Numbered from the stretch's first letter, positions 15,695 through 24,122 are shown. The stretch is 64,000 nucleotides of DNA from Parcubacteria group bacterium (GCA_028286605.1 JAQBRE010000002.1:62001-126000), one strand, 5' to 3'. Made by a program: numbers and translations. The notes: generated by a model not told the origin, from the sequence alone.

Positions 15695-15841
15695 TTAGTT
15701 TCCCCTGAACTTCAGAACGAGACCGACGACCCCGATGGCGATGAATATCCATATCGCTACGGAAAAACCGAGAGCGGCGAAAAGGCCCTTGTGATTCTTA
15801 CCTCCCAGGGAGGATTCTTGATCTTGCTCGACTACGGTCAT
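15695..15841 (-). CDS. small single-pass membrane protein (48 aa)
   Basis: Starts MTVVEQDQESSLGGKNHKG, then a membrane helix (about 20-43, LFAALGFSVAIWIFIAIGVV) and a short basic end KFRGN. The acidic, Gly-containing N-terminus, the clean hydrophobic run and the positive tail argue for a real gene, and a terminator-like hairpin follows it. It lies between polA and holA on the same strand. A longer ORF on the opposite strand covers it and appears spurious. Confidence 0.65.
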   Translation of the reverse strand: MTVVEQDQESSLGGKNHKGLFAALGFSVAIWIFIAIGVVGLVLKFRGN

Positions 15842-15904
15842 GTGTACTACCCCTGACTAAAACGCTGCACCCATTAGCAATGATACTCCTACCTTGTATC
15901 CATC

Positions 15905-18346
15905 CTAATCCAGCGGGTGCATATCACCCCAGTTCGGCCCAACCTTCGGCTGCACCAGTAGCGGGATACCGCGCGTCTCTTCTTCCGGCACCACAGACTC
16001 CATAATTGCCTGAATCTTCTTCGCGAGTTCCGTAACGCGGGATTCTTTGATTTCAAAAACGAGTTCGTCATGCACCTGCAGCAGCATGTGCGCATCTTCG
16101 GTCGCCTTCTCTTCTTTCAGCATCTGATCGATATGCACCATCGCGATCTTGATGATATCTGCCTGCGTGCCTTGTATCGGCGCGTTGATAGCCATACGTT
16201 CCGCTTGCGCACGTACATACGGAAGCACTGATTTGATACCAGAGAATTCACGACGACGACCGAAGAGCGTTTCGGTGAAGCCCTGGCGGCGCGCAGCGCC
16301 GCGCGTTTCTTCCAGATATTCTGCAAGACGATTGAAGGTACGGAAATAATCCTCAAGATACTGCTGCGCTTCGCTGGTACTTGTGCCGAGCTGTGCCTTG
16401 AGTGCGTTCACACCCATGCCGTACAAGATGCCGAAGTTCACGATCTTCGCACGGCGGCGCATTTCTCGATCTACCGTATCAGCAGCAACGCCGAAGACTG
16501 CGGCGGCAACTTCTGTGTGTACGTCGCGTCCTGAACGAAAAATCTCTCCGAGTTTCTCGTCTCCGGAAAGTATCGCCGCCAGGCGCAGTTCTATCTGCGA
16601 ATAGTCGAGACCGAGCAGTGTGCTTCCTTTTGGCGCAATAAAGGAGTGGCGAATCGCGCGTCCGCGCTCCGTACGGACCGGAATATTCTGAATGCTCGGA
16701 TTCTGTGTTGCCATACGTCCCGTTACGGCACCCGTCTGTATGAACTGCGGGTGCAGGCGGTACTCGCTATCAAGCAGCGGCGGAATATTGTCTATGTAGG
16801 TACCGAGCAGTTTCTGAATCTGGCGATACTCCATGATGTCTTCGATGATCGGATGTTCGCCTTTCAGCTTCTCGAGCTCGCTTTCTTTAGTAGAACGCTG
16901 CCCTGTCGCCGTCTTCTTCTGTGCCTTTCCGCCAGGTGATTTCAAGCCGAGTTCATCGAAGAGCACATCGCCCAATTGTTTCGGCGAAGCGATATTGAAT
17001 TCGTGCCCGACGATTCCATAGATGCGCTTCTCAACCGCCTCCACTTCTGCGTGATAGGCGACGCCGAGCGAGGCGAGTGCTTTCGTATCTATCATCACAC
17101 CGTGCGTTTCCATTTCGCGCAGTACAGGAATGAGCGGCTTCTCTATCTTTTCGTACACTTCGTCCAGCTGACCCGTCGTGGCAATCTTCGCTTCAAGCAC
17201 TTTGTATGCAGCGTCGAATGTCTGTGATTTCGTGTACGCAAGGATGTCGTCAATCGCAGGGTTCGTCAGGTCTGAAGCAAGCAGCCACAGCATCACCTGC
17301 GCCTCCTGCAAACGCGTCGGATCAATGTCCGCAGTATCGATAGGGGCGTCATCTTTTTCTTCTTCAGTTACTCCTTCTGCAGGCGCACCACCCTTCTCGA
17401 ACACCGCACGTGCACGGCCGCGAAGCGTGCGGAAACCAAGCTCATCGAAGAGCGCGAGCACTTTCGGTAGCGCGCTGCCATCTTTCCAAACGGCTTCTGG
17501 AAGCTTGAACGTAATAGGCGCATCGATGCGAATAGTCGCGAGCATCTTGGAGAAGACCGCATCTTCCTCGTGTTCTTTCAGCAACCCGACGATACGGGGC
17601 TTGATTCCCTGTTCGGTAAACTGCGCCTCATTCTTTTTCAGCTTCTTATAGATATCTTCGATGGAGCCGAACTTCTGAATGAGTTCTGTCGCCGTCTTCT
17701 CACCCACACCAGGAATACCGATGATGTTGTCCGAGGGGTCGCCGCGCAGTCCTTTATAATCGGCGATCATCTTCGGCGGGAATCCATAGCGCTCTTCCAC
17801 TGCCTTCTCGTCATACAGAATCGTATCGTTGAGACCTTTCTTGAGCGTGTATACCTTCACGCGATTCTTCTCGATGAGCTGCATCGTATCCATGTCGCCG
17901 GAAGCGATAATGATCTCCAGATCTTTCTGATCGCGTGTCATGTACGCGATGGTGCCGAGGATGTCATCAGCCTCGAATCCTTCTTTCTCGAAAATAGGTA
18001 TGGAAAATGCAGCAAAGACATTGCGCGAAGTGTTGAGCTGCTTTGCGAGCGCATCATCAAGCGAGGAGCGCGTTCCCTTATATGCTTCGTATGCCTCATG
18101 ACGGAACGTCGCCTTGGGTAAATCGTAACAGGATGCGATGTAATCGGGTTTCAAGTCCTGGATGATACGAAGCAGCATCGAAGAAAGGCCGTAGAGAGCG
18201 CCAGTTGGTTCACCGGTTGGCGAACTGAAATCAGGGAGCGCATGATACGCGCGATGAATGATCGCGTGCGCATCAAGCAGGATGAGTCGCTGTTTCTTCA
18301 CGACCGCTTTCTTCGCTACTGGTTTCTTTGCGGGTGCTTTAGGCAT
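15905..18346 (-). CDS. polA: DNA polymerase I without proofreading domain
   Basis: 813 aa. A Lys/Ala-rich tail (MPKAPAKKPVAKKAVVKK) is followed by the 5'-3' flap exonuclease domain (about 20-310: LLDAHAIIHRAYHA, EADDILGT, GDMDTMQL, GVGEKTATELI). The middle (about 330-430) is a short helical remnant with no DEDD 3'-5' exonuclease motifs. The family A polymerase domain follows: motif A LLGLDYSQIELR, motif B RRRAKIVNFGILYGMG, motif C LLQVHDELVFE. It processes Okazaki fragments and fills repair gaps. Its start overlaps the end of tsaE by 8 bp. Confidence 0.96.
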   Translation of the reverse strand: MPKAPAKKPVAKKAVVKKQRLILLDAHAIIHRAYHALPDFSSPTGEPTGALYGLSSMLLRIIQDLKPDYIASCYDLPKATFRHEAYEAYKGTRSSLDDALAKQLNTSRNVFAAFSIPIFEKEGFEADDILGTIAYMTRDQKDLEIIIASGDMDTMQLIEKNRVKVYTLKKGLNDTILYDEKAVEERYGFPPKMIADYKGLRGDPSDNIIGIPGVGEKTATELIQKFGSIEDIYKKLKKNEAQFTEQGIKPRIVGLLKEHEEDAVFSKMLATIRIDAPITFKLPEAVWKDGSALPKVLALFDELGFRTLRGRARAVFEKGGAPAEGVTEEEKDDAPIDTADIDPTRLQEAQVMLWLLASDLTNPAIDDILAYTKSQTFDAAYKVLEAKIATTGQLDEVYEKIEKPLIPVLREMETHGVMIDTKALASLGVAYHAEVEAVEKRIYGIVGHEFNIASPKQLGDVLFDELGLKSPGGKAQKKTATGQRSTKESELEKLKGEHPIIEDIMEYRQIQKLLGTYIDNIPPLLDSEYRLHPQFIQTGAVTGRMATQNPSIQNIPVRTERGRAIRHSFIAPKGSTLLGLDYSQIELRLAAILSGDEKLGEIFRSGRDVHTEVAAAVFGVAADTVDREMRRRAKIVNFGILYGMGVNALKAQLGTSTSEAQQYLEDYFRTFNRLAEYLEETRGAARRQGFTETLFGRRREFSGIKSVLPYVRAQAERMAINAPIQGTQADIIKIAMVHIDQMLKEEKATEDAHMLLQVHDELVFEIKESRVTELAKKIQAIMESVVPEEETRGIPLLVQPKVGPNWGDMHPLD

Positions 18347-18788
18347 AGGAAATATTTCTACCAGTATCTGCGACTTCGAGCGTTATGCGCGTGCGCACTG
18401 TCGGCAATCCGTCTGCAACCTGTTCAGGCCATTCAAGCAGAATAAGATTGTGCTTGTCCTGCATGAGTTCATCGAAACCGAGCGGTGGAAGTGAACGTCC
18501 GCTTTCAAGCCGATACGCATCGATGTGTACCAAGCGTTTGAATCCATGCGAAGCATCTTCAGGAAGTTCATATATTTTCTCCAGAACGAATGTAGGGCTC
18601 GTAACCGCTTCGCTGATGCCGAGCGCGCTTGCGACTCCTTGCGTGAACGACGTCTTCCCTGCTCCCAGCTCGCCAGAAAGGGTCACGAGCGTGGCGCTGG
18701 CTTCCGCAGGCGCCAGCGTATCCACGAAACGCACGGCTTCAGCCTGCAGCGCAGCCAGGTCAACAAGGTTCTTCGAAACGTTCTCCAT
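18339..18788 (-). CDS. tsaE: tRNA t6A biosynthesis ATPase TsaE
   Basis: 149 aa. P-loop LSGELGAGKTSFTQGVA, then VTSPTFVLEKIYEL, the histidine/aspartate strand LVHIDAYRLES, and LILLEWPEQ. TsaE works with TsaB and TsaD to make N6-threonylcarbamoyladenosine at position 37 of ANN-decoding tRNAs. Length is typical. Overlaps polA, so the two are co-transcribed. Confidence 0.95.
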   Translation of the reverse strand: MENVSKNLVDLAALQAEAVRFVDTLAPAEASATLVTLSGELGAGKTSFTQGVASALGISEAVTSPTFVLEKIYELPEDASHGFKRLVHIDAYRLESGRSLPPLGFDELMQDKHNLILLEWPEQVADGLPTVRTRITLEVADTGRNISYA

Positions 18789-18814
18789 AATATAGAAATT
18801 GTACCCTTGAATAG

Positions 18815-18855
18815 AAAAAACGCCTGCTCCCTCTCCGAAGAGAAGAAACAGGCGC
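18815..18855 (-). terminator. terminator of the 18876-19529 gene
   Basis: On the minus strand GCGCCTG/CAGGCG(T) with an inner CTCTTC/GGAGAG pairing, followed by TTTTTTC. Confidence 0.75.
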
Positions 18856-18875
18856 TTGGCGAATCACCAGGATGA

Positions 18876-19529
18876 TCAGTGATGGCCGCTGAATGCGCTC
18901 GCTAGGACAGCGACGCCGACACCAGCCACAACAGTGCCAACGATGACCTTTTCGGTCTTGGTCGCCGGCCGATAGTCGGGGTAGCCATAGGACTCGTAAC
19001 AGCAGTCTAGACGATTCTCCCACCGATAGGGGTGAAAGGGCGCATCTCGCCACTGGTCGCTGAAGTTGACCCAGAGGGTGTATCCGTCCTTGTGCCTGTT
19101 AGTACGTTCGTACCGCGGGTCCAGCATGTGCTGGGTATCGTCGACCCAGAAGCTATATATGTCCGGACCCGGATAGGTCACCTGGCGAGCGACTTGAGTC
19201 GGCGCCGAATCAGAGGCGTGGAACTGAAGGTCGCTTTGCGGCTGCGGCATTTCGTCCGAAGCCTTGGGCACGCCCGGTTCCCTGAAGTATCCGCAGCTGT
19301 GCCACTTCTGATGCGTGTCTTCCGCATAGTACTGGCAGGCGCGGAAGGCATGATCGCCTTCTTGAGCCTTGTCCGGCGGCATGATACTGAACAGCACGGG
19401 CTTGGCCGCGCCTTCCTGGGTGTACCAAGCACGGTCCTTCAGCGTTGTCGCGGAGGCCGAAGCCGCCGAGGCAAAGCAGAGGGCGCCGAGCAGGCCGGCG
19501 ATGATCATCTTCGTGTTGGAAAGGTTCAT
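18876..19529 (-). CDS. exported hypothetical protein of foreign composition
   Basis: 217 aa. Signal peptide MNLSNTKMIIAGLLGALCFA with a likely cut after ASA(SA). The mature part is rich in Tyr, Trp, Pro and His (for example YPGPDIYSFWVDDTQHML and WENRLDCCYESYGYPDY) and has four Cys; a hydrophobic stretch (about 192-211, EKVIVGTVVAGVGVAVLASA) closes it, like a surface-anchoring or glycine-zipper end. Not recognised. Codons are dominated by G/C-ending triplets (CTG, GCC, GGC), unlike its neighbours, and it has both a consensus promoter and a clear ribosome site (AGGGAGA), so it looks recently acquired. Confidence 0.72.
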   Translation of the reverse strand: MNLSNTKMIIAGLLGALCFASAASASATTLKDRAWYTQEGAAKPVLFSIMPPDKAQEGDHAFRACQYYAEDTHQKWHSCGYFREPGVPKASDEMPQPQSDLQFHASDSAPTQVARQVTYPGPDIYSFWVDDTQHMLDPRYERTNRHKDGYTLWVNFSDQWRDAPFHPYRWENRLDCCYESYGYPDYRPATKTEKVIVGTVVAGVGVAVLASAFSGHH

Positions 19530-19576
19530 TTGACTTGGTCTCCCTAGTGGAAATTCAGGTTGTTGGTTCGTATATG

Positions 19577-19605
19577 AATATATACCATAAATCCTAAAAT
19601 GTCAA
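19577..19605 (-). promoter_or_regulatory. sigma70-type promoter of the 18876-19529 gene
   Basis: TTGACA (19605-19600), 17-bp spacer, TATATT (19582-19577). AGGGAGA lies 7-13 nt before the ATG at 19529. Confidence 0.75.
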
Positions 19606-19633
19606 TAGCCCATACGGCAGCCTTGTGTGGTGG

Positions 19634-19639
19634 TATCAT
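19634..19639 (+). promoter_or_regulatory. -10 box of pilB/gspE
   Basis: TGG-TATCAT (extended -10) 16 nt before ATG 19656. The ATG at 19638 lies inside the -10 box, so it is not the start. Confidence 0.5.
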
Positions 19640-19655
19640 GCCTATATTCATTCAT

Positions 19656-21317
19656 ATGCACGCCCAATTCGACACTGAAGCCGAGGACGCGAAGCTCAAG
19701 AATCTGCGCGAACGCGAGGAAGAGGACCTTGCGCAGGTACTTTCTGAAAAATACGGCATTCCGTATACCGATCTCTCGCTTATTCCGGTGAACGCAGATG
19801 CATTGCGCATCATTCCCGAAGCAGATGCCAAAGCAGCGCAGGCTGTCGCCTTCGAGAAGAACGGCAAGCATCTTTCAGTGGCGCTGCGTAGTACCGAGGT
19901 TGATGCAACTCATAAGCTGCTTGAACAGCTCGAGCAGGAGGGATACATCGTTGAGAAGTTTCTTATCTCTGAACGCAGCCTCGCGCTAGCGTTTGAGCAT
20001 TACAAGGATCTTTCATACGCGACGCAGTCTAAGGAAGGCACGTTCAATATCGGCGAGGCGGAGCGCTCTTCCCTTTCAACGCTTGCAGGCTTGCGTACCT
20101 ATTTAGACGAGTCGCTTTCAGTGAAAAAGACGATGCAGATATCGCATGTGTTCGAGGGAATACTCGCATCCGCACTCGCGCTCAAGGCGTCTGACATACA
20201 TTTCGAACCGGAAGAAGAGACGGTTCGCATGCGCCTCCGCCTTGATGGCCAGCTCACTGATGTCTACGCGTTCGAGACGCACTCATACCACCTTCTTGAA
20301 TCGCGCATCAAGATTCTCTCTGGCTTGAAATTGAACGTAGAGAACCGCGCGCAGGATGGCCGCTTCACGGTTGCCATTCACGGTATTGAAATCGAAATAC
20401 GCACGTCGATAATCCCCGGAAACTACGGAGAGTCCATCGTGATGCGTATCCTCGATCCGAACGCGATCAATCGCACACTAAGCGAGCTCGGCATCCATCC
20501 GAAACTGCTTGCACGCCTTGCGACGGAAATTCATCGTCCGAACGGCATGCTTCTTAATACCGGCCCGACGGGTTCTGGAAAGACCACGACGCTCTATACC
20601 TTCCTGCAGGAAGTACATGCGCCGGAAGTGAAGATAATAACGATCGAGGATCCGGTTGAATATCACTTGCCTGGCATCGTGCAGACACAGACTGATGAGA
20701 AGGACTACACCTTCGCGCTCGGTCTTCGTTCTATCCTTCGTCAGGACCCTGATGTGATCATGGTGGGAGAAATCCGCGATGCAGAAGTCGCTGAAACAGC
20801 CATTCAGGCGGCACTTACCGGACACTTCGTATTCACGACGCTGCACACGAATGATGCTGCAGGCGCCTTCCCTCGCCTGTTCGATCTTGGCGTTGACCCC
20901 AAGACGGTGCCGTCTGCCGTTTCTGTGGCGATGGCGCAGCGCCTTATACGTACGCTTAATCCCGAAACGCGCACGATGCGCGCAACGACTGAAGAAGAGA
21001 AGCAGACGATCAATCGAATTTTCTCTACGCTTACAGACACATCACTTATGCCTGCGTCTATCGAACAGGTCGGTATGGCGAATCCGAATGGTGCGGATGA
21101 TTCAGGATACAAAGGACGTATCGGCGTATACGAGGCGATTTTCATGGACGACCAACTCGCTGAATTCCTTCGAACAGCACCGTCTGCAAGCGACATCGCG
21201 AAAGAAGTTGCACGACAAGGGTTCCTCACCATGGCGCAGGACGGCGTATTGCGTGCACTCGCCGGCGAAACGACGCTTGAAGAGGTGTTTAGCGTCGTTG
21301 ATGTGCCGCGCGGCTAG
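19656..21317 (+). CDS. pilB: type IV pilus / type II secretion ATPase (PilB/GspE)
   Basis: 553 aa. The N1E domain (about 1-150) includes EDLAQVLSEKYGIPYTDL. The ATPase core follows: ASDIHFEPEEETVRMRLRLDG, Walker A GPTGSGKTTTLYTF, Asp box ITIEDPVEYHLPG, Walker B DPDVIMVGEIRDAE and His box TGHFVFTTLHTNDA. The four-Cys zinc motif of many PilB proteins between the His box and the C-terminus is absent. It powers pilin polymerisation. The start at 19656 follows from the -10 box position. It is separate from pilMNO at 5.7-7.9 kb. Confidence 0.94.
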   Translation: MHAQFDTEAEDAKLKNLREREEEDLAQVLSEKYGIPYTDLSLIPVNADALRIIPEADAKAAQAVAFEKNGKHLSVALRSTEVDATHKLLEQLEQEGYIVEKFLISERSLALAFEHYKDLSYATQSKEGTFNIGEAERSSLSTLAGLRTYLDESLSVKKTMQISHVFEGILASALALKASDIHFEPEEETVRMRLRLDGQLTDVYAFETHSYHLLESRIKILSGLKLNVENRAQDGRFTVAIHGIEIEIRTSIIPGNYGESIVMRILDPNAINRTLSELGIHPKLLARLATEIHRPNGMLLNTGPTGSGKTTTLYTFLQEVHAPEVKIITIEDPVEYHLPGIVQTQTDEKDYTFALGLRSILRQDPDVIMVGEIRDAEVAETAIQAALTGHFVFTTLHTNDAAGAFPRLFDLGVDPKTVPSAVSVAMAQRLIRTLNPETRTMRATTEEEKQTINRIFSTLTDTSLMPASIEQVGMANPNGADDSGYKGRIGVYEAIFMDDQLAEFLRTAPSASDIAKEVARQGFLTMAQDGVLRALAGETTLEEVFSVVDVPRG

Positions 21318-21319
21318 TT

Positions 21320-21347
21320 TTGATTCAAACTTTTAATTTGCTATACT
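21320..21347 (+). promoter_or_regulatory. promoter directed into the 3' end of mazF
   Basis: TTGATT (21320-21325), 16-bp spacer, TATACT (21342-21347) with the extended TGC. Transcription would start near 21354 and run antisense into the toxin gene. A small hairpin (GTCTTGA-TTCG-TTCAAGAC) and a GC-rich hairpin (CCGCGCAG-GCAA-CTGCGCGG, about 21391-21410) follow, so a short antisense RNA is possible. Confidence 0.45.
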
Positions 21348-21380
21348 GAACAGGTCTTGATTCGTTCAAGACACTTTTGG

Positions 21381-21806
21381 CTAGACCACGACCCGCGCAG
21401 GCAACTGCGCGGGGTTGATTTTATGTAATGTGGCGTATGCATCGGTGATTTTATTCTGATCTTCTTTGCTGACCTGTTCCACTCTTTGAGTTAGTCGTCG
21501 ATAGTCCAACGTCTGACCTTGGGCAATTACAACTACTCGCTTCTGCCCCTGCATTTTAATAGGAACGTACCAACTGCCTTCTTTTGATTTACTGGTGATA
21601 GGTAGTGCGTGGTACGTATACTGATTATATTTTTTGAAGATATAAACTGGTCGAGTAAATCCTTCGCCCTTTCCGCTTAATTCATGGCCAATATTTTCAC
21701 CAAAGTGCGACCACCAAATCTCTCCCTCCTTAAAGAAAGGTGGCTGGGTGTTTTTCGAATCAAGGTGTTCCTTAACTCGGAACCAGTTGAAGAATCTCTT
21801 TATCAC
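21381..21806 (-). CDS. PemK/MazF-family toxin, no visible antitoxin
   Basis: 141 aa, GTG start. The mRNA-interferase barrel starts at GEIWWSHFGENIGHELSGKG, continues FTRPVYIFKKYNQYTYHALP and PITSKSKEGSWYVPI, and ends VVVIAQGQTLDYRRL; these match MazF/PemK strands including the conserved Arg-Pro and Ser/Thr pair. The family cuts mRNA or tRNA. The N-terminus has an extra basic segment (MIKRFFNWFRVKEHLDSK). No antitoxin ORF lies upstream (21807-21895 holds a terminator and a structured RNA) or downstream. A/T-rich relative to its neighbours. Confidence 0.82.
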   Translation of the reverse strand: MIKRFFNWFRVKEHLDSKNTQPPFFKEGEIWWSHFGENIGHELSGKGEGFTRPVYIFKKYNQYTYHALPITSKSKEGSWYVPIKMQGQKRVVVIAQGQTLDYRRLTQRVEQVSKEDQNKITDAYATLHKINPAQLPARVVV

Positions 21807-21852
21807 CGGCAGAGCATAGCAGAGCGAGATAGGAGAAAAATCAACGAAAGAT

Positions 21853-21892
21853 AAAGAAAAACCGCCGCTCGTTAGAGCGGCGGTTTTTCTTT
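21853..21892. terminator. bidirectional terminator
   Basis: AAAGAAAAACCGCCGCTC, loop GTTA, exact complement ending in TTTTTCTTT. It lies 6 bp left of the structured RNA. Confidence 0.85.
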
Positions 21893-21898
21893 TAGGAG

Positions 21899-22059
21899 AT
21901 CCTGCACACTACCCTCCAGGCACTCCGTTCTATAAATAGAACGGCGGACGAATCGCCTGAGGAACAACCCAGCGAGCTCACTACGAGGTGAGAACCAGAT
22001 AATCCTTGGGGAAGCGCCCCGAAGCCGTCAAGCCTTGCCTAGAGGGTGGTATGCGGGAT
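21899..22059 (+). ncRNA. structured RNA of unknown family
   Basis: About 161 nt closed by an 18-bp stem: 21899-21916 (ATCCTGCACACTACCCTC) pairs with 22042-22059 with a single mismatch. Inside are CAGGC/GCCTG enclosing CCGTTCTAT/ATAGAACGG, then GCTCAC-TACGAG-GTGAG(A), then CTTGGGG-AAGC-GCCCCGAAG, plus unpaired conserved-looking stretches (GAGGAACAACCCAGCGA). Two more hairpins follow (ACCTTGCA/TGCAAGGT at 22071-22090; TGAGG/CCTCA at 22095-22110) before the ruvB promoter. I could not fit it to SRP RNA, RNase P RNA, tmRNA or 6S RNA. The strand is inferred from the ruvB direction. Confidence 0.6.
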
Positions 22060-22113
22060 GAAAAAGAAAGACCTTGCACAGGTGCAAGGTACGTATGAGG
22101 CGAAACCCTCATG

Positions 22114-22122
22114 TGATACAAT
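22114..22122 (+). promoter_or_regulatory. extended -10 of ruvB
   Basis: TGA-TACAAT, 19 nt before ATG 22142. Confidence 0.5.
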
Positions 22123-22141
22123 GCTAGCACACCCTCTTTTT

Positions 22142-23131
22142 ATGTCAAGTAGCTCCGACGACACAGCCCTTCCTATCAAGCTTCGCGACCAGGCGCTCGA
22201 TGCAGCGCTCCGTCCTTCACTGTGGGATGAATACGTGGGCCAGGGGCATGTGAAAGACAACGTACATATCGTTCTGGAGGCCGCGAAGATGCGCGGCGAT
22301 ATGCCAGAACACCTTTTGTTCTATGGACCTCCTGGCGTCGGGAAGACAACGCTCGCGCATTTGATCGGGAAATCACTCAACGCGCCAGTGAAGACTACTT
22401 CCGGTGTTGCGATAGAGCGTGCAGGCGATCTTGCTGCGATTCTCACTAACCTTGAACCAGGAACCGTGCTCTTCATCGACGAGATCCATCAGCTTTCGAG
22501 CAAGATCGAGGAGCTCCTCTACCCTGCTCTCGAGTCTGGCTCGCTCGATATAATTCTCGGCAAAGGGCCTAGCGCACGTACGGTTGAGCTTTCGCTTCCG
22601 CCATTCACTTTGGTTGGTGCAACCACCCGCGTCGCCCAACTTTCCGGTCCGCTTCGCTCACGTTTCGGCGGCGGCGTGTATCAGCTGGATTTCTATTCCG
22701 ACGAAGACCTTCGCGCGATTGTCGCGCGTTCCGCGAAGCTTTTGAATATGGAAATCGGTGCAGACGTCATCGACAAGATAGCGCGGCGAAGCCGCGCTAC
22801 GCCGCGCGTCGCTAACGCGCTCCTAAAGCGTGTCCGCGATTTCGCGCAGGTTCATGAGAAGCCGCTTACCGCAGAAGTCTGCGACGAAGCATGCCGTCTT
22901 TTCGGCATCGATTCGCTTGGCCTTACCAAAGATGACCGTCGCTACATGGAAACGCTTCGTGATTCGTTCAAGAGCGGTCCTGCTGGTGTTCGCGCCCTCG
23001 CAAGCGCGCTGCATGAAGATGCAGACACCGTGGAAAACCTATACGAACCCTATCTCCTTCGCCTAGGCTTCATTGAGCGCTCCTCACGAGGTCGCATCCT
23101 CACTACGAAAGGAAAAGAGTATCTAGGCTGA
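22142..23131 (+). CDS. ruvB: Holliday junction DNA helicase RuvB
   Basis: 329 aa. AAA+ motor of branch migration: LRPSLWDEYVGQGHVKDN, Walker A YGPPGVGKTTLAHLI, Walker B VLFIDEIHQLS, sensor 1 LVGATTRVAQLSGPLRSRF with the Arg finger, and the C-terminal winged helix (LLRLGFIERSSRGRILTTKG). ATG 22142 (MSSSSDDTALP) follows the promoter; the longer frame upstream overlaps structured RNA. Confidence 0.97.
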   Translation: MSSSSDDTALPIKLRDQALDAALRPSLWDEYVGQGHVKDNVHIVLEAAKMRGDMPEHLLFYGPPGVGKTTLAHLIGKSLNAPVKTTSGVAIERAGDLAAILTNLEPGTVLFIDEIHQLSSKIEELLYPALESGSLDIILGKGPSARTVELSLPPFTLVGATTRVAQLSGPLRSRFGGGVYQLDFYSDEDLRAIVARSAKLLNMEIGADVIDKIARRSRATPRVANALLKRVRDFAQVHEKPLTAEVCDEACRLFGIDSLGLTKDDRRYMETLRDSFKSGPAGVRALASALHEDADTVENLYEPYLLRLGFIERSSRGRILTTKGKEYLG

Positions 23132-23132
23132 T

Positions 23133-23429
23133 CTACGCAGACACCTGAACGCCGTTCCAGAATGCGACGTAGTTCGTGAAATCCTTCCCCACTTTCTCAA
23201 TAGAGCCGTCTTTCGGCTCAGGATAATACCACGCAGCATTCTCGTTACGTTCTCCATTCACCACGACGGTGTAGTAGTGCGCGAGTCCTTTCCATACGCA
23301 GACGCTTGTGTGGTCCGTCTTCTCAAGCAGTTCCATCTTCACGGAGCTTGGCGGAAAGTACTGGTTCCCTTCTATCTCGATAGTTTCGTCGCTTTCTGCT
23401 ATCACTTCATTGTTCCAGGTGGCTTTCAT
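23133..23429 (-). CDS. DUF427 family protein
   Basis: 98 aa, complete DUF427 domain (MKATWNNEVIAESDETIEIE, FPPSSV, HTSVCVWKGLAHYYTVVVNG, WYYPEPK, NYVAFWNGVQV). Family function unknown; often near redox genes. Overlaps the GST gene by 4 bp (ATGA), so the two form an operon. Both are unusual for a reduced genome and were probably acquired together. Confidence 0.92.
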   Translation of the reverse strand: MKATWNNEVIAESDETIEIEGNQYFPPSSVKMELLEKTDHTSVCVWKGLAHYYTVVVNGERNENAAWYYPEPKDGSIEKVGKDFTNYVAFWNGVQVSA

Positions 23430-24055
23430 ACGCAGACTGCTTCTGTCTTTTTAATCGCTGCTTTCACCGCCGGGCGCGAATCCATTTCATCGAACCAGCG
23501 TGATACGTTCGGATATTCTCCAAAATCAATAATATCCATGGTCTTTGCTGCGCGTATCCACGGCCACGTCGCCATGTCTGCGATCGAATATTCATTCGCG
23601 AGGTAGTCCCCTTTCGCGAGTTTCACATCGAGTACGGCAAACAATCTCTTCGCTTCATTCGTATAGCGATCGATCGCATACGGAATCTTTTCTGGTGCGA
23701 ATCGCACGAAGTGCGCGAGCTGGCCGAGCATCGGTCCGACACCTGCCATCTGGAACATGAGCCATTCCATCACTTCATATTTTTCTCGCGCATCTTTCGG
23801 CAAGAATTTACCGCTCTTTTCAGCGAGGTATTCAAGGATCGCTCCGGATTCGAATATCGTGAGCGGTCCGCCTTGCGCATCTTCATCTACGAGCGTCGGA
23901 ATCTTGCTGTTGAGATTCAATACTAAATATTCAGGCGTCTTCTGTTCTCCTTTCGATATGTCGATCGGAATAAGTTCATACTCAATGCCAAGTTCCTCTA
24001 GAAGGATGGGAACTTTAAAGCCATTCGGTGTCTTCCAGGTATAGAGTTTCAGCAT
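23426..24055 (-). CDS. glutathione S-transferase family protein
   Basis: 209 aa. N-terminal thioredoxin-like domain MLKLYTWKTPNGFKVPILLEEL with the Nu-class TPNG motif (YfcG/YghU type, which use the Thr/Asn and backbone to hold glutathione or its disulfide), SKIPTLVDED with the cis-Pro, and TIFESGAILEYL with the glutathione-binding ES. The C-terminal helical domain has YSIADMATWPW. YfcG/YghU have disulfide reductase activity. Glutathione synthesis is not expected in CPR cells, so the substrate may come from the host or environment. Confidence 0.9.
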   Translation of the reverse strand: MLKLYTWKTPNGFKVPILLEELGIEYELIPIDISKGEQKTPEYLVLNLNSKIPTLVDEDAQGGPLTIFESGAILEYLAEKSGKFLPKDAREKYEVMEWLMFQMAGVGPMLGQLAHFVRFAPEKIPYAIDRYTNEAKRLFAVLDVKLAKGDYLANEYSIADMATWPWIRAAKTMDIIDFGEYPNVSRWFDEMDSRPAVKAAIKKTEAVCV

Positions 24056-24122
24056 AAAAAAGAATAGTTACGGCTATGCGCTAACTGTACTCTCCACTCA
24101 ATGAAGGTCTCGTGGGGGATAA

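Noticed and set aside
15518..15856. 112-aa ORF on the plus strand
   Set aside because: Its body is antisense to holA, the terminator hairpin and the 48-aa membrane protein; composition not protein-like.
21899..22059. RNase P RNA candidate
   Set aside because: GAGGAA is present, but the rest of the P4 core (including ACAGAA) is not.
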